Positions 40,745 through 49,149 of a stretch of DNA of 64,000 bases are shown here, one piece after another. The notes under the pieces are model-generated. The model was not told the origin of the DNA. It was given only the letters and a program-made list of their open reading frames with translations, and searched no databases. The position numbers and the translations under genes are program-made. The DNA lies in contig NZ_JABBFX010000006.1 of assembly GCF_012927085.1 (NCBI RefSeq), positions 117,799 to 181,798 on the forward strand, in the 5' to 3' direction. How positions within the stretch are numbered: position 1 is the first letter of the stretch; each line of letters begins with the position of its first letter. Source of the DNA: Ramlibacter agri. Its GTDB lineage: Bacteria; Pseudomonadota; Gammaproteobacteria; Burkholderiales; Burkholderiaceae_C.

Positions 40745-41632
40745 ATGACCGAACCGATCCCCGCCCTCCCCTGCTATCTCAACGGTGAGTGGAGCAACAT
40801 CCGCGACGCCAAGGTCAGCGTGCTCGACCGCGGCTTCATCTTCGGCGACGGCCTCTACGAAGTGGTGCCGGCCTACGACGGCCGCCCGTTCCGCTTCAAC
40901 GAGCACATGGCCCGGCTGGAACGCAGCCTGGACGAACTGCGCATCCCCAACCCCATGGACCGGGCCGGCTGGCGTGGCCTGGTCGACCAGCTGATCGCCG
41001 CCTACGCCAAGCATGTCGGCAAGAAGGCCGAGGAGACCAACCAGCTCGTTTACCTGCAGGTGTCGCGCGGCGTGGCGATGCGGGACCACGCGATGCCCAA
41101 GGACATCGAGCCGACCGTGTTCGCCATGGTCAACCGGCTGTCCATCTACCCAGCCGAGGAGCGCGCCAAGGGCGCGACCTGCGTCACCGCGGATGACTTC
41201 CGCTGGAAGAAGGCCCATATCAAGAGCACCAGCCTGGCCGGCGCGGTGCTGTCGCGGCAGATCAGCGCCGACGTCGGCGCCACCGAGACCATCATGTTCC
41301 GCGACGGCTTCCTCAGCGAAGCCTCCTCGTCCAACGTCTGGGTGGTGAAGGACGGCGTGGTGCTGGGCGCGCCGCGGGACAACCTGGTGCTGGAAGGCAT
41401 CCGCTACGGCCTGCTGGAACAGCTGTGCAAGAACGCCAACATCCCCTTCCAGCTGCGCCGCGTCTCGCGCGAGGAAGTGCTGGCCGCCGACGAGATCCTG
41501 CTGTCCTCGGCCACCAAGGAAGTCCTGCCCTGCACGGTGCTGGACGGCAAGCCGGTTGGAAACGGCCGACCCGGCCCTATCTACGAGAAGCTGTTTGCTG
41601 GCTACCAGCAGGCCAAACTCTCGACCCACTAA
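40745..41632 (+). CDS. dat: D-amino acid aminotransferase (PLP fold type IV)
   Basis: A 295-residue class IV aminotransferase making D-glutamate or D-alanine from keto acids. Lys160 in HIKSTSLAGAVL is the PLP Schiff-base lysine; SVLDRGFIFGDGLYEVVPAY (25-44) and SEASSSNVWVV are further signatures. Related enzymes include branched-chain aminotransferase and aminodeoxychorismate lyase. The stop overlaps the YbeD start (TAATG), which ties it to the lipoate cluster. Confidence 0.93.
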   Translation: MTEPIPALPCYLNGEWSNIRDAKVSVLDRGFIFGDGLYEVVPAYDGRPFRFNEHMARLERSLDELRIPNPMDRAGWRGLVDQLIAAYAKHVGKKAEETNQLVYLQVSRGVAMRDHAMPKDIEPTVFAMVNRLSIYPAEERAKGATCVTADDFRWKKAHIKSTSLAGAVLSRQISADVGATETIMFRDGFLSEASSSNVWVVKDGVVLGAPRDNLVLEGIRYGLLEQLCKNANIPFQLRRVSREEVLAADEILLSSATKEVLPCTVLDGKPVGNGRPGPIYEKLFAGYQQAKLSTH

Positions 41633-41934
41633 TGTCCGCCTCCATCCACCCGCCGACCCCGCAGCCCGATCCGCGCAAGGATTCGCTGATCGAATATCCG
41701 TCCCGCTTCCCCATCAAGGTGATGGGCGTGAAGACGGATGGCTTCGTGCACGAAGTGACGCAGATCGCCGAGCGCTTCGATCCTGATTTCGACGCGTCGA
41801 CGGTGGAGCTGCGTCCCAGCAGCAAGGGCAATTACCTGGGCGTCACCATCACGGTGACGGCCACCAGCCGTGAGCAGCTGGACGAACTCTATCGGGCGCT
41901 CACCTCGCACCCGATGGTCAAGGTCGTCCTGTAA
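41632..41934 (+). CDS. YbeD/DUF493 family protein
   Basis: A 100-residue ACT-like small protein ([20 protein letters not shown] and [20 protein letters not shown]). Usually found upstream of lipB in proteobacteria; proposed to regulate lipoate or D-alanine metabolism, without proof. ATG overlaps the dat stop by one base. Confidence 0.93.
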   Translation: MSASIHPPTPQPDPRKDSLIEYPSRFPIKVMGVKTDGFVHEVTQIAERFDPDFDASTVELRPSSKGNYLGVTITVTATSREQLDELYRALTSHPMVKVVL

Positions 41935-41938
41935 ATCC

Positions 41939-42595
41939 ATGGAATTGAAGGTGCTGGGGCGGGTGGACTACCTGCCCACGTACCAGGCCATGGCGGCCTT
42001 CACGGAGGCCCGCCAGGCCAATACGCCCGACGAACTGTGGCTGTGTGAGCACCCGCCGGTGTTCACGCAGGGCCTGGCCGGCAAGGAAGACCACCTGCTG
42101 GCGCCCGGGGACATTCCCGTCGTCCAGACCAACCGCGGCGGCCAGGTGACCTACCACGGCCCCGGCCAGGTGGTGGCCTATCCGCTGCTGGACTTGAAGC
42201 GGGCGGGCTACTTCGTCAAGGAATACGTCTACCGGGTCGAGGAGGCGGTGATCCGGACCTTGGCCGACTACGGTGTCACCGGGCACCGGGTGAGTGGGGC
42301 GCCAGGCATCTATGTGCGGCTGGACGACCCGGCCGGCCACGCCAAGCTGCCCGCCGGCAACCAGTTCGCCGGGCTGGGCAAGATCGCCGCCCTCGGCATC
42401 AAGGTCTCCCGCCACTGCACCTACCACGGCGTGGCCTTCAATGTCCACATGGACCTGGAACCCTTCAGCCGGATCAACCCTTGCGGCTATCCCGGGCTGG
42501 AAACCGTAGCCCTCTCTACAATCGGGGTTTCCACCACCTGGGAGGAAGCGGCCCTGCGCCTCGGCCACAAGCTCGCGGCGCTGCTCGCTCCCTGA
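41939..42595 (+). CDS. lipB: Octanoyl-[ACP]:protein N-octanoyltransferase
   Basis: Transfers octanoyl from ACP to lipoyl domains of 2-oxoacid dehydrogenases and the glycine cleavage H protein. 218 residues. The catalytic pair is Lys148 in GLGKIAALG and Cys182 in [25 protein letters not shown] (63-79) is the conserved acyl site. Begins four bases after the YbeD stop; lipA follows after 13 bases. Confidence 0.97.
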   Translation: MELKVLGRVDYLPTYQAMAAFTEARQANTPDELWLCEHPPVFTQGLAGKEDHLLAPGDIPVVQTNRGGQVTYHGPGQVVAYPLLDLKRAGYFVKEYVYRVEEAVIRTLADYGVTGHRVSGAPGIYVRLDDPAGHAKLPAGNQFAGLGKIAALGIKVSRHCTYHGVAFNVHMDLEPFSRINPCGYPGLETVALSTIGVSTTWEEAALRLGHKLAALLAP

Positions 42596-42608
42596 CCGCA
42601 AGGATTCC

Positions 42609-43604
42609 ATGAGCTCCAACCCCGTCGTGCGCGAGGCGCAGTCCGTCGAGACCTACCAGGCCAGCGCCAAGCAGAAGGCCGCGGCCAAGCTGTCGCGCAT
42701 CCCGGTGAAGGTGGAAGCCGGCGAGGTGCTGAAGAAGCCGGACTGGATCCGCGTGAAGGCCGGCTCGTCCAATTCCCGCTTCTACGAGATCAAGCAGATC
42801 CTGCGCGAGCACAAGCTGCACACGGTCTGCGAGGAAGCCAGCTGCCCGAACATCGGCGAATGCTTCGGCAAGGGCACGGCCACCTTCATGATCATGGGCG
42901 ACAAGTGCACCCGCCGCTGCCCGTTCTGCGACGTCGGCCACGGCCGCCCGGACCCGCTGGATGCCAACGAGCCGGAGAACCTGGCCAAGACCATCGCCGC
43001 GCTGAAGCTCAAGTACGTGGTGATCACCAGCGTGGACCGTGACGACCTGCGCGACGGCGGCGCCGGCCACTTCGTCGAGTGCATCCGCCAGACAAGGGAA
43101 ATGTCGCCGCAGACCACCATCGAGGTGCTGGTGCCCGACTTCCGCGGCCGCGACGACCGCGCGCTGGAAATCCTGAAGGCCGCGCCGCCGGACGTGATGA
43201 ACCACAACCTGGAGACGATCCCGCGCCTGTACAAGGAAGCGCGGCCGGGCTCCGACTACCAGTTCAGCCTGAACCTGCTGAAGAAGTTCAAGGCGCTGCA
43301 CCCCGGCGTGCCGACCAAGAGCGGCCTGATGGTGGGCCTGGGCGAGACCGACGAGGAAATCCTTAACGTGATGCGCGACATGCGCGCGCATGACATCGAC
43401 ATGCTGACGATCGGCCAGTACCTGGCGCCGACCATGTCGCACCTGCCGGTGCGGCGCTACGTGCACCCGGACACCTTCAAGATGTTCGAGGCCAAGGCCT
43501 ACGAAATGGGCTTCACGCACGCCGCCGTCGGCGCGATGGTGCGCAGCTCGTACCACGCCGACCAGCAGGCCCACGCGGCTGGCGTGGAAGTCGGCCACGC
43601 CTGA
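42609..43604 (+). CDS. lipA: Lipoyl synthase
   Basis: Radical SAM enzyme (331 residues) inserting two sulfurs into protein-bound octanoyl. The auxiliary cluster cysteines are Cys74, Cys79 and Cys85 ([12 protein letters not shown]) with the Ser ligand in RSSYHAD near residue 312; the radical SAM cluster is Cys100, Cys104 and Cys107 (CTRRCPFC). Normal length. Last enzyme of the dat-ybeD-lipB-lipA unit. Confidence 0.98.
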   Translation: MSSNPVVREAQSVETYQASAKQKAAAKLSRIPVKVEAGEVLKKPDWIRVKAGSSNSRFYEIKQILREHKLHTVCEEASCPNIGECFGKGTATFMIMGDKCTRRCPFCDVGHGRPDPLDANEPENLAKTIAALKLKYVVITSVDRDDLRDGGAGHFVECIRQTREMSPQTTIEVLVPDFRGRDDRALEILKAAPPDVMNHNLETIPRLYKEARPGSDYQFSLNLLKKFKALHPGVPTKSGLMVGLGETDEEILNVMRDMRAHDIDMLTIGQYLAPTMSHLPVRRYVHPDTFKMFEAKAYEMGFTHAAVGAMVRSSYHADQQAHAAGVEVGHA

Positions 43605-43605
43605 C

Positions 43606-44274
43606 ATGCTCGGCGCGCTGACATTGCGCGCTTATGGGGCTGCCCATGGCAGCCATTCCCACGACCATCACCAGCTGCTGGTCGGGCTCGAAGGCATCCT
43701 CGAACTGGAAGTCGAAGGCCGCGGCCAGCGCGTCGCGGCTGGCGACGCCTTGCTGGTCGCGCCCGGCGAGCGCCACGATTTCGAATCCGCGCGCGGCAGC
43801 CGCTGCCTGGTGCTCGATAGCGCCGATCCCCTCTGGACGCAATGCGGCGCCCTGCCCTTCCGGCCGCAGCAGGTCGGTGCGCTCGCGCGCTATCTCGCGC
43901 AGGTCGTCGCGGACGGCCAGTCGCTCGCGCTGGCGCATGCGCCGGCCTTGCTGCTGGATGCGTGGCGTTCGCCGATCGCGAGCAGGCGTCCGCGCCGGCG
44001 CATCGACTGGCCGGCGCTTTCGGCCTGGGCGCAGGCGCGGCTCGAACAGCCGCTGAACGTCGAGGAGCTGGCGAAACGCGTCTTCCTCAGTTCCAGCCAG
44101 TTCGCCTTGCGCTGCCACGAGGCGCAAGGCATGGGGCCGCTGCAGTGGCTGCGGCTGCAGCGTCTCACGCGGGCGAGGCAGTTGCGCGATCTCGGCCTGC
44201 CGGTCAACGAGGTCGCGCGGCGCACGGGCTATCGCTCGCCCTCGGCCCTGACCGCCGCGCTCAAGAAGCTCTGA
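43606..44274 (+). CDS. AraC-family transcriptional regulator
   Basis: A 222-residue regulator with an N-terminal cupin sensor (SHDHHQLLVGLEGILELEVE and DALLVAPGERHDFES, His-rich) and a C-terminal two-helix-turn-helix domain (from about 130; LNVEELAKRVFLSSSQFALR, then LPVNEVARRTGYRSPSALTA). One base separates it from the lipA stop, so it may be read from the lipoate operon. Many such regulators control an adjacent exporter; none is adjacent on this strand. Target unknown. Confidence 0.9.
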   Translation: MLGALTLRAYGAAHGSHSHDHHQLLVGLEGILELEVEGRGQRVAAGDALLVAPGERHDFESARGSRCLVLDSADPLWTQCGALPFRPQQVGALARYLAQVVADGQSLALAHAPALLLDAWRSPIASRRPRRRIDWPALSAWAQARLEQPLNVEELAKRVFLSSSQFALRCHEAQGMGPLQWLRLQRLTRARQLRDLGLPVNEVARRTGYRSPSALTAALKKL

Positions 44275-44276
44275 TT

Positions 44277-44338
44277 CGTCATTCCCGCGCAGGCGGGAAC
44301 CTGGGGCGCCCTGGCTTCCCGCCTGCACGGGAATGACG
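44277..44338. repeat. Long extragenic palindrome, CGTCATTCCCG type
   Basis: Two 23-base arms (44277-44299 and 44316-44338) with one mismatch, joined by 16 bases, between the convergent araC-family and GNAT genes. The CGTCATTCCCG..CGGGAATGACG sequence is a widespread dispersed repeat type in beta- and gammaproteobacteria. It can act as a bidirectional transcription block. Confidence 0.8.
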
Positions 44339-44341
44339 AGC

Positions 44342-44854
44342 CTACAGCGCGCGTTCCATGTACACCGCGCCTTCGCCATAGTCGGCCAGGCGCTCGGCCA
44401 TCCCGGGCAGTGCACGCGGCGCGTAGCCCAGGCGCTTCCAGAATCCCGCGGCGGTCCCCACCGCCACCAGCGCCGCCTTGCGCAAGCCCAGGGCCCGCGC
44501 GCGATCCAGCGCCACGTGGTGCAGGCGCGCGGCCACGCCGCGCCCCTTGGCGGCAGCATCCACCGCGCAATCGTGCAGGTACCAGCAATCGGCGTCCGCC
44601 GGCAACACGGGCAGCAAGGCGTCCAGCGCCGGCGGCGCGGCTTCACGCCACGGGTGCGAGACCAGGTAGCCGAGCAGCCGGCCGCCGGGCGCGATGTCGA
44701 CCAGGCAGAACGCCGGCGCCAGCCGCATGCGGTTGGTGTACACCTCCACCCGCTCCGGCTCGAACTCCGCGCCGGCATAAGCCTGCTCCTGCAGCGCCAG
44801 CACCTGCGGCAGGTCGGCGGGCTGCATGGGACGGACGGAAGCGTGGGAGGCCAT
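44342..44854 (-). CDS. GNAT-family N-acetyltransferase
   Basis: A 170-residue acetyltransferase. The acetyl-CoA loop follows YLHDCAVDAAAKGRGVAARL (the R/Q-x-x-G-x-G/A pattern as KGRGVA), and GFWKRLGYAPR is the late conserved helix-strand. Substrate unknown. It starts 17 bases after the MFS stop and may belong to the marR-MFS unit. Confidence 0.9.
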   Translation of the reverse strand: MASHASVRPMQPADLPQVLALQEQAYAGAEFEPERVEVYTNRMRLAPAFCLVDIAPGGRLLGYLVSHPWREAAPPALDALLPVLPADADCWYLHDCAVDAAAKGRGVAARLHHVALDRARALGLRKAALVAVGTAAGFWKRLGYAPRALPGMAERLADYGEGAVYMERAL

Positions 44855-44871
44855 GACCCCTGAGCATAGGC

Positions 44872-46401
44872 TCACTTGAAGCGCCGCTGCAGCAGCACGG
44901 CCGCAGCCACGACCAGGCCGATCGCGGCGAGCACCAGGTACAGGTGCTCGCAGGCCACCAGCTGCGCCTGCTGGTCGACGGTGCGCGACAGCACTTCCAG
45001 CGCGCCCTGGTGCGCGTCCTGCGCGCCGTAGCCGCGGGCTGCCAGCACGCCTTCCATGCCGTGCAGCCACTGCGCCACTTCGGGCCGGTCGGGCGAGACG
45101 TGCGGCAGCAGTTCCGCCCGCGCGTCCAGCTGCTGCTCCTGCAGGCCGACCGCCGCGACCGCGGTGGCCAGCGAAGACGCGAGCTGCCGCACCAGGTTCT
45201 TCGTGGCATAGCCCTGGCCCCAGCGCTCGCCCAGCTGGCTGAAGGTAAGGTTGGCGACCGGCAGGATCGCCAGCATGCCGAACACGCCCTTGGCGACCAG
45301 GCCCGGCCAGAGCTGCGCGTGCGCCACGCCGGCCGGCATCTGCGCAAACCACCAGGCGGAGAACACCAGCGCCGCCAGGCCCAGCGCCAGCTGGGGCCGC
45401 CGGTCGGGGAAGCGGCGCGCGGCCCGCATGTAGACGAACACCGCGAGCAGCGAGACCAGCGAGGAAGCGCTGTTCATCCAGCCCGTCGCCTCGATCGAGA
45501 AGCCCAGGCCCTGCTGCGCATACACGGGGAACAGGTAGCTGCCGGTGTTGGACAGCAGGTAGTAGACGAAGTACAGCCCCAGCCCGATCAGGAAGGTCGG
45601 GTTGCCCAGTTCGCGGAAGGGCAGCAGCGGCGCGTGGTGCCGCCACTGGTGCCAGAAGAAGGCGGCGATCGCGGCCACCGCGGCCACGCCCAGCACCAGC
45701 AGGTGCGCAGGCTGCGAGAGGAAGTCGTAGCGCGCGCTGAGCAGCAGCCACTGCAGTGCGAACACACCGAGCGCGAAGCCGGCCAGCGCCAGCAGCGGCC
45801 AGGGCTGCCGCGCCGCCTGCGGGTGCGCATCCGGCAACAGCCAGGCCGCACCCACGAGCGCGATCGCCGCCGGCGGCATCGCGCCGAAGAACACCCAGGA
45901 CCAGCCGCCGGCGTCCACCAGCCACGCGGCCACGATGGGCGCGGCCGCGGTACTGCCCAACACCCACAGGATGAAGACGCGCACGGCCGGCGCCCGTTCG
46001 GCCGGCGGGAACATCAGGTTGACCAGGATGCGGCTGCTGGTGAACAGCGCGCCGCCGCCCAGCCCTTGCACGAAGCGCGCTGCGGCCAGGCCGCCGACGC
46101 TGGTGCTCAGTCCGCTCGCCAGGCAGCCGGCGAGGAACAGCGCCAGCGAAGCCGCGACGTAGCGGCGATAGCCGAAGCGGCGCGACAGCCATTGCTGCTG
46201 CACGATCATCAGCAGGCTGCCGGCGGCATAGCTCCCCTGGATGGCCACCAGGTCGTGCGGCGCGCCCTCGACGCCGCCCAGGATGTGGCCGGCGGCGAAC
46301 ACGAACATCAGGTTCTCGAAGAACTCCACGCCCACGGCCAGGCCCAGCAGGTTCATCGCGAGCCGCTTGCGCAGGTCGTGGCTGACCAGCGTCGCGCTCA
46401 T
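44872..46401 (-). CDS. MFS transporter, EmrB/DHA2-like (14 helices)
   Basis: A 509-residue exporter with about fourteen membrane segments. Motif A is degenerate; motif C-like ILWVLGSTAAAPIVAAWLVD and RFVQGLGGGALFTSSRILVN are visible. DHA2 members pump lipophilic drugs, acids or siderophores. Its ATG overlaps the marR stop by four bases, so it is almost certainly under MarR control. The long upstream extension of the frame is antisense to nothing real but overlaps marR and is rejected. Confidence 0.9.
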   Translation of the reverse strand: MSATLVSHDLRKRLAMNLLGLAVGVEFFENLMFVFAAGHILGGVEGAPHDLVAIQGSYAAGSLLMIVQQQWLSRRFGYRRYVAASLALFLAGCLASGLSTSVGGLAAARFVQGLGGGALFTSSRILVNLMFPPAERAPAVRVFILWVLGSTAAAPIVAAWLVDAGGWSWVFFGAMPPAAIALVGAAWLLPDAHPQAARQPWPLLALAGFALGVFALQWLLLSARYDFLSQPAHLLVLGVAAVAAIAAFFWHQWRHHAPLLPFRELGNPTFLIGLGLYFVYYLLSNTGSYLFPVYAQQGLGFSIEATGWMNSASSLVSLLAVFVYMRAARRFPDRRPQLALGLAALVFSAWWFAQMPAGVAHAQLWPGLVAKGVFGMLAILPVANLTFSQLGERWGQGYATKNLVRQLASSLATAVAAVGLQEQQLDARAELLPHVSPDRPEVAQWLHGMEGVLAARGYGAQDAHQGALEVLSRTVDQQAQLVACEHLYLVLAAIGLVVAAAVLLQRRFK

Positions 46402-46892
46402 TCCTCGCCCTCGTCCGCCGTCGCCTTGTTCAGGGCGCGCAGGCCTTGGATCATGCCGTCCAACGCCGCCGGCTCGAAGCCGGACCACCAGCTGCGGTAG
46501 GCCTCGTGCATCGCTGGAGAAGCTTGGGCGAACAGCTTGCGGCCGGCCGCCGTGAGTTCGAGCTCCAGGCCCCGGCGGTCCTCCACCTTCGGCTTGCGCT
46601 TGATCAGGCTGCGCTGCTCCAGGCCATCCAGCAGGCGCGTGATCTGCGTGCGGGTGGCGTCCAGCGAGGCGCTCAGCTCGGACGGCTGGATGGCTTCGCC
46701 GCCGCGGGTGTTGAGGATGGCCAGCGCCAGGTACTCGCGCATGCTCAGGCCGAAGGGCGCCACGACCTCCTCGATGCGGCGCTCCAGGTTGTAGACCGCG
46801 TGGAACAGCAGCCGCGTCGCCAGCGCCGGCTGGCGCGGCACCGAGGGCGAACCGCGGAAGTAGCGCTCCAGGCGGTCTTCGTAGCTGGGCAT
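46398..46892 (-). CDS. MarR-family transcriptional regulator
   Basis: A 164-residue winged-helix dimer. Recognition region: GLSMREYLALAILNTRGGEA and SELSASLDATRTQITRLLDG, then the wing IKRKPKVEDRRGLELELTAA. Such regulators repress their own operon until a phenolic or drug ligand binds. AGGAGG sits before the ATG. Directly upstream lies a perfect inverted repeat that is a good candidate operator. Confidence 0.93.
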   Translation of the reverse strand: MPSYEDRLERYFRGSPSVPRQPALATRLLFHAVYNLERRIEEVVAPFGLSMREYLALAILNTRGGEAIQPSELSASLDATRTQITRLLDGLEQRSLIKRKPKVEDRRGLELELTAAGRKLFAQASPAMHEAYRSWWSGFEPAALDGMIQGLRALNKATADEGEE

Positions 46893-46903
46893 GGCGGCCT
46901 CCT

Positions 46904-46940
46904 ATTGATTTCAAATGAAACTATACCATATGAAATCAAT
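46904..46940. promoter_or_regulatory. Candidate MarR operator
   Basis: Perfect 10-bp inverted repeat ATTGATTTCA (46904-46913) and TGAAATCAAT (46931-46940), 17 bases apart, with an extra TGAAA half-site at 46916-46920. It is AT-rich in a GC-rich genome and lies 12 bases upstream of the marR start, covering a TATAGT -10 on the minus strand. Confidence 0.7.
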
Positions 46941-47012
46941 TGGCGTCGGACCGGGGCTGCGCGACGCCAGGCAAGCGATGCGCGACGACCGCGCCCCTTA
47001 CAGTTGCGCGCC

Positions 47013-47840
47013 ATGCATCCCAATCTGTACGCGCTGGGCGCGATCGCGCTGTGGGCTTCGCTCGCCACGCTGGGCGTGTCGCTGCGGCACGTGCCGCCCT
47101 TCCTGCTGACCGGCCTGGCGCTGGTGATCGGCAGCGTGCCGGCCTGGCCGCTGGTGAAGCAGTGGAAGGTGCCGCCGCGCACGCTGGCGCTGGGCATCTA
47201 CGGGCTGTTCGGCTACCACTTCCTGCTGTTCATCGCGCTGCGCATCGCGCCGCCGGTGGAAGCGAACCTGGTCAACTACCTGTGGCCGCTGTTCATCGTG
47301 GTCCTGGCGCCGCTGTTCCTGCCCGGGCTGCAGCTGAAGCCCGCGCACGTGCTGGCGGCGCTGGCCGGCTTCGCGGGCGCCGCCGTTGCCATCCTCGGGG
47401 GCGGCGGAGCACAGGGCAAGTGGTCCTGGGGCTATCTGCCGGCGCTGGGCGCCGCGTTCATGTGGGCGAGCTACTCGCTCGGCACGCGGCGGGTCGCAGC
47501 CTTTCCGACGGCCGCCATCGGCCTGTTCGGGCTGGTCTCGGGCCTGCTCTCGCTGGCCTGCCACTGGTGGCTGGAGCCTGCGGTGGAACTGGCGCCGCGC
47601 GACTGGCTGCTGGTCGCGGTGATGGGCCTGGGGCCGCTGGGCGCCGCCTTCTTCCTCTGGGACAAGGCGCTGAAAGGCGGCGACGCGCGGCAGATCGGCA
47701 TCCTGAGCTACATCACGCCGCTGGCGTCGACGACGCTGCTGGTGCTGGCGACGGGCCGCGGCTTCAGCGCCAGCATCGTGCTGGCCGCCGCGCTGATCAT
47801 CGGCGCCGCCGTGCTGGGGACGCGCACGCGCGGGAGCTGA
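47013..47840 (+). CDS. EamA-family transporter (DMT superfamily)
   Basis: A 275-residue inner-membrane protein of ten helices in two EamA halves (LYALGAIALWASLATLGVSL and LPALGAAFMWASYSLGTRR). Probably exports amino acids or other metabolites; relatives of the YtfF/aromatic exporter type are similar. Divergent from marR, so the operator may also affect it. The ATG at 47013 begins the family alignment; the long upstream frame is antisense to marR. Confidence 0.9.
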   Translation: MHPNLYALGAIALWASLATLGVSLRHVPPFLLTGLALVIGSVPAWPLVKQWKVPPRTLALGIYGLFGYHFLLFIALRIAPPVEANLVNYLWPLFIVVLAPLFLPGLQLKPAHVLAALAGFAGAAVAILGGGGAQGKWSWGYLPALGAAFMWASYSLGTRRVAAFPTAAIGLFGLVSGLLSLACHWWLEPAVELAPRDWLLVAVMGLGPLGAAFFLWDKALKGGDARQIGILSYITPLASTTLLVLATGRGFSASIVLAAALIIGAAVLGTRTRGS

Positions 47841-47925
47841 GCGCGCCGCTGTCCAGCGCAATAAGCGGCAGATGCCACGCTCTTTTCCGCGCAGCGCCCG
47901 CGCGCGTCCTGCGGAGAATCGGCGG

Positions 47926-49143
47926 ATGGATCTCTCGCTGCCCCCTGCTTCGCCTGCTACCGCGGAAGGCTTCCTGCGCCGCCCCCTGCTGGATGCGCAT
48001 GGCGCGCTGCAAGGCTACGAGCTGGCCAGCGCCGGCGGCCGGCAGACCGCGCGCGCGCTGCTGCAACAGGCCGACCTGCCGCAACTGGCGAAGCACCGCC
48101 TGCTGGTGCTGCCCGCCACGCCCGCCTGCCTCGATGACCTGCCGCTGGACCAGTTGCCGCCGGAGCACCTGGTGCTGCTGGTGGACACGCCGGCCGGCGA
48201 CGATCCGGCCGAGATCGAGCGCCTGCTGCCCGTGCTGGCCGCCCTGCGCGCCCGCAAGGTGCGCCTGGCCTTCGGCATGACCGCGCTGAAGAAGGCGTAT
48301 TCCGGCTGGCTGGGACTCGCGCACTACATCCGCGTCGACCTGGCGGCCCTGGCCCCGCAGCGCTTGGACATGGTGGTGAGCTTCATCACGCGGCAGACAC
48401 CCGCAGAGGCCATCGCCACCGGCGTACACCACGCCGAACAGGTGGAGCAGCTGCGCGCCCTGGGCGTCACGCTGTTCCAGGGCGACTGGTTTTCGCGGCC
48501 CAGCGCCAAGGCCAAGGGCGTGATCCAGCCTTCGCAAGGCGTCCTCATCGAGATGATCAACCTGCTGCAGCGCGGCGCCGATGCCCACGAGATCGCACCA
48601 CTGATCAAGCGCGACCCTTCGCTGTCCTTCAACCTGCTGCGCGTGATCAATGCGGCCAGCAACGGCTTCGCCTTCGAGGTGACTTCGCTGCAGCACGCCG
48701 TGATGTTGCTGGGGAACAAGCGCCTGCTGCGCTGGGCCGCCGCGCTGATGGCGCAGGCCCGCGCACCCGGCGCCGCGCCGGCGCTCGCGCCGGTGGCGCT
48801 GACGCGCGGCCGGCTGATGGAGCTGCTGGCGCGCGAACTGCTGTCGCCGCAGGACTGCGACAACGCCTTCGTCACCGGCGTGTTCTCGCTGCTGGATGCC
48901 TTGCTGGACATGCCGATGGCGGATGCCCTGGGTTCGCTGGCCCTGCCCGAGCCGGTGGCCGATGTGTTGTTGCGCGGCCAAGGCCTGCTGGCGCCCTTCC
49001 TGGTGCTGACGATCGCCTGCGAGAACCATGACGATGCCGCCTTCGCGCGTGCGGCCGAAGAACTGCACCTGACCGGCGCGCAGATCAACTGGGCCCACCT
49101 GCAGGCCCTGGCCTGGGCCGACGAAGTCTCGACCGGCTGGTAG
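47926..49143 (+). CDS. HDOD protein with degenerate EAL domain
   Basis: A 405-residue signalling protein of the YuxH type. The N-terminus (FLRRPLLDAHGALQGYELAS, about 20-190) follows an EAL fold but lacks the EAL tripeptide and metal residues (GYEL stands there), so it cannot hydrolyse c-di-GMP and may only bind it. The HDOD domain (about 195-400; LIKRDPSLSFNLLRVINAAS and LQHAVMLLGNKRLLRWAAAL) lacks the HD catalytic pair. Such proteins act as scaffolds in motility or secretion control. Cellular role here unknown. Confidence 0.88.
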   Translation: MDLSLPPASPATAEGFLRRPLLDAHGALQGYELASAGGRQTARALLQQADLPQLAKHRLLVLPATPACLDDLPLDQLPPEHLVLLVDTPAGDDPAEIERLLPVLAALRARKVRLAFGMTALKKAYSGWLGLAHYIRVDLAALAPQRLDMVVSFITRQTPAEAIATGVHHAEQVEQLRALGVTLFQGDWFSRPSAKAKGVIQPSQGVLIEMINLLQRGADAHEIAPLIKRDPSLSFNLLRVINAASNGFAFEVTSLQHAVMLLGNKRLLRWAAALMAQARAPGAAPALAPVALTRGRLMELLARELLSPQDCDNAFVTGVFSLLDALLDMPMADALGSLALPEPVADVLLRGQGLLAPFLVLTIACENHDDAAFARAAEELHLTGAQINWAHLQALAWADEVSTGW

Positions 49144-49149
49144 CCGCGC

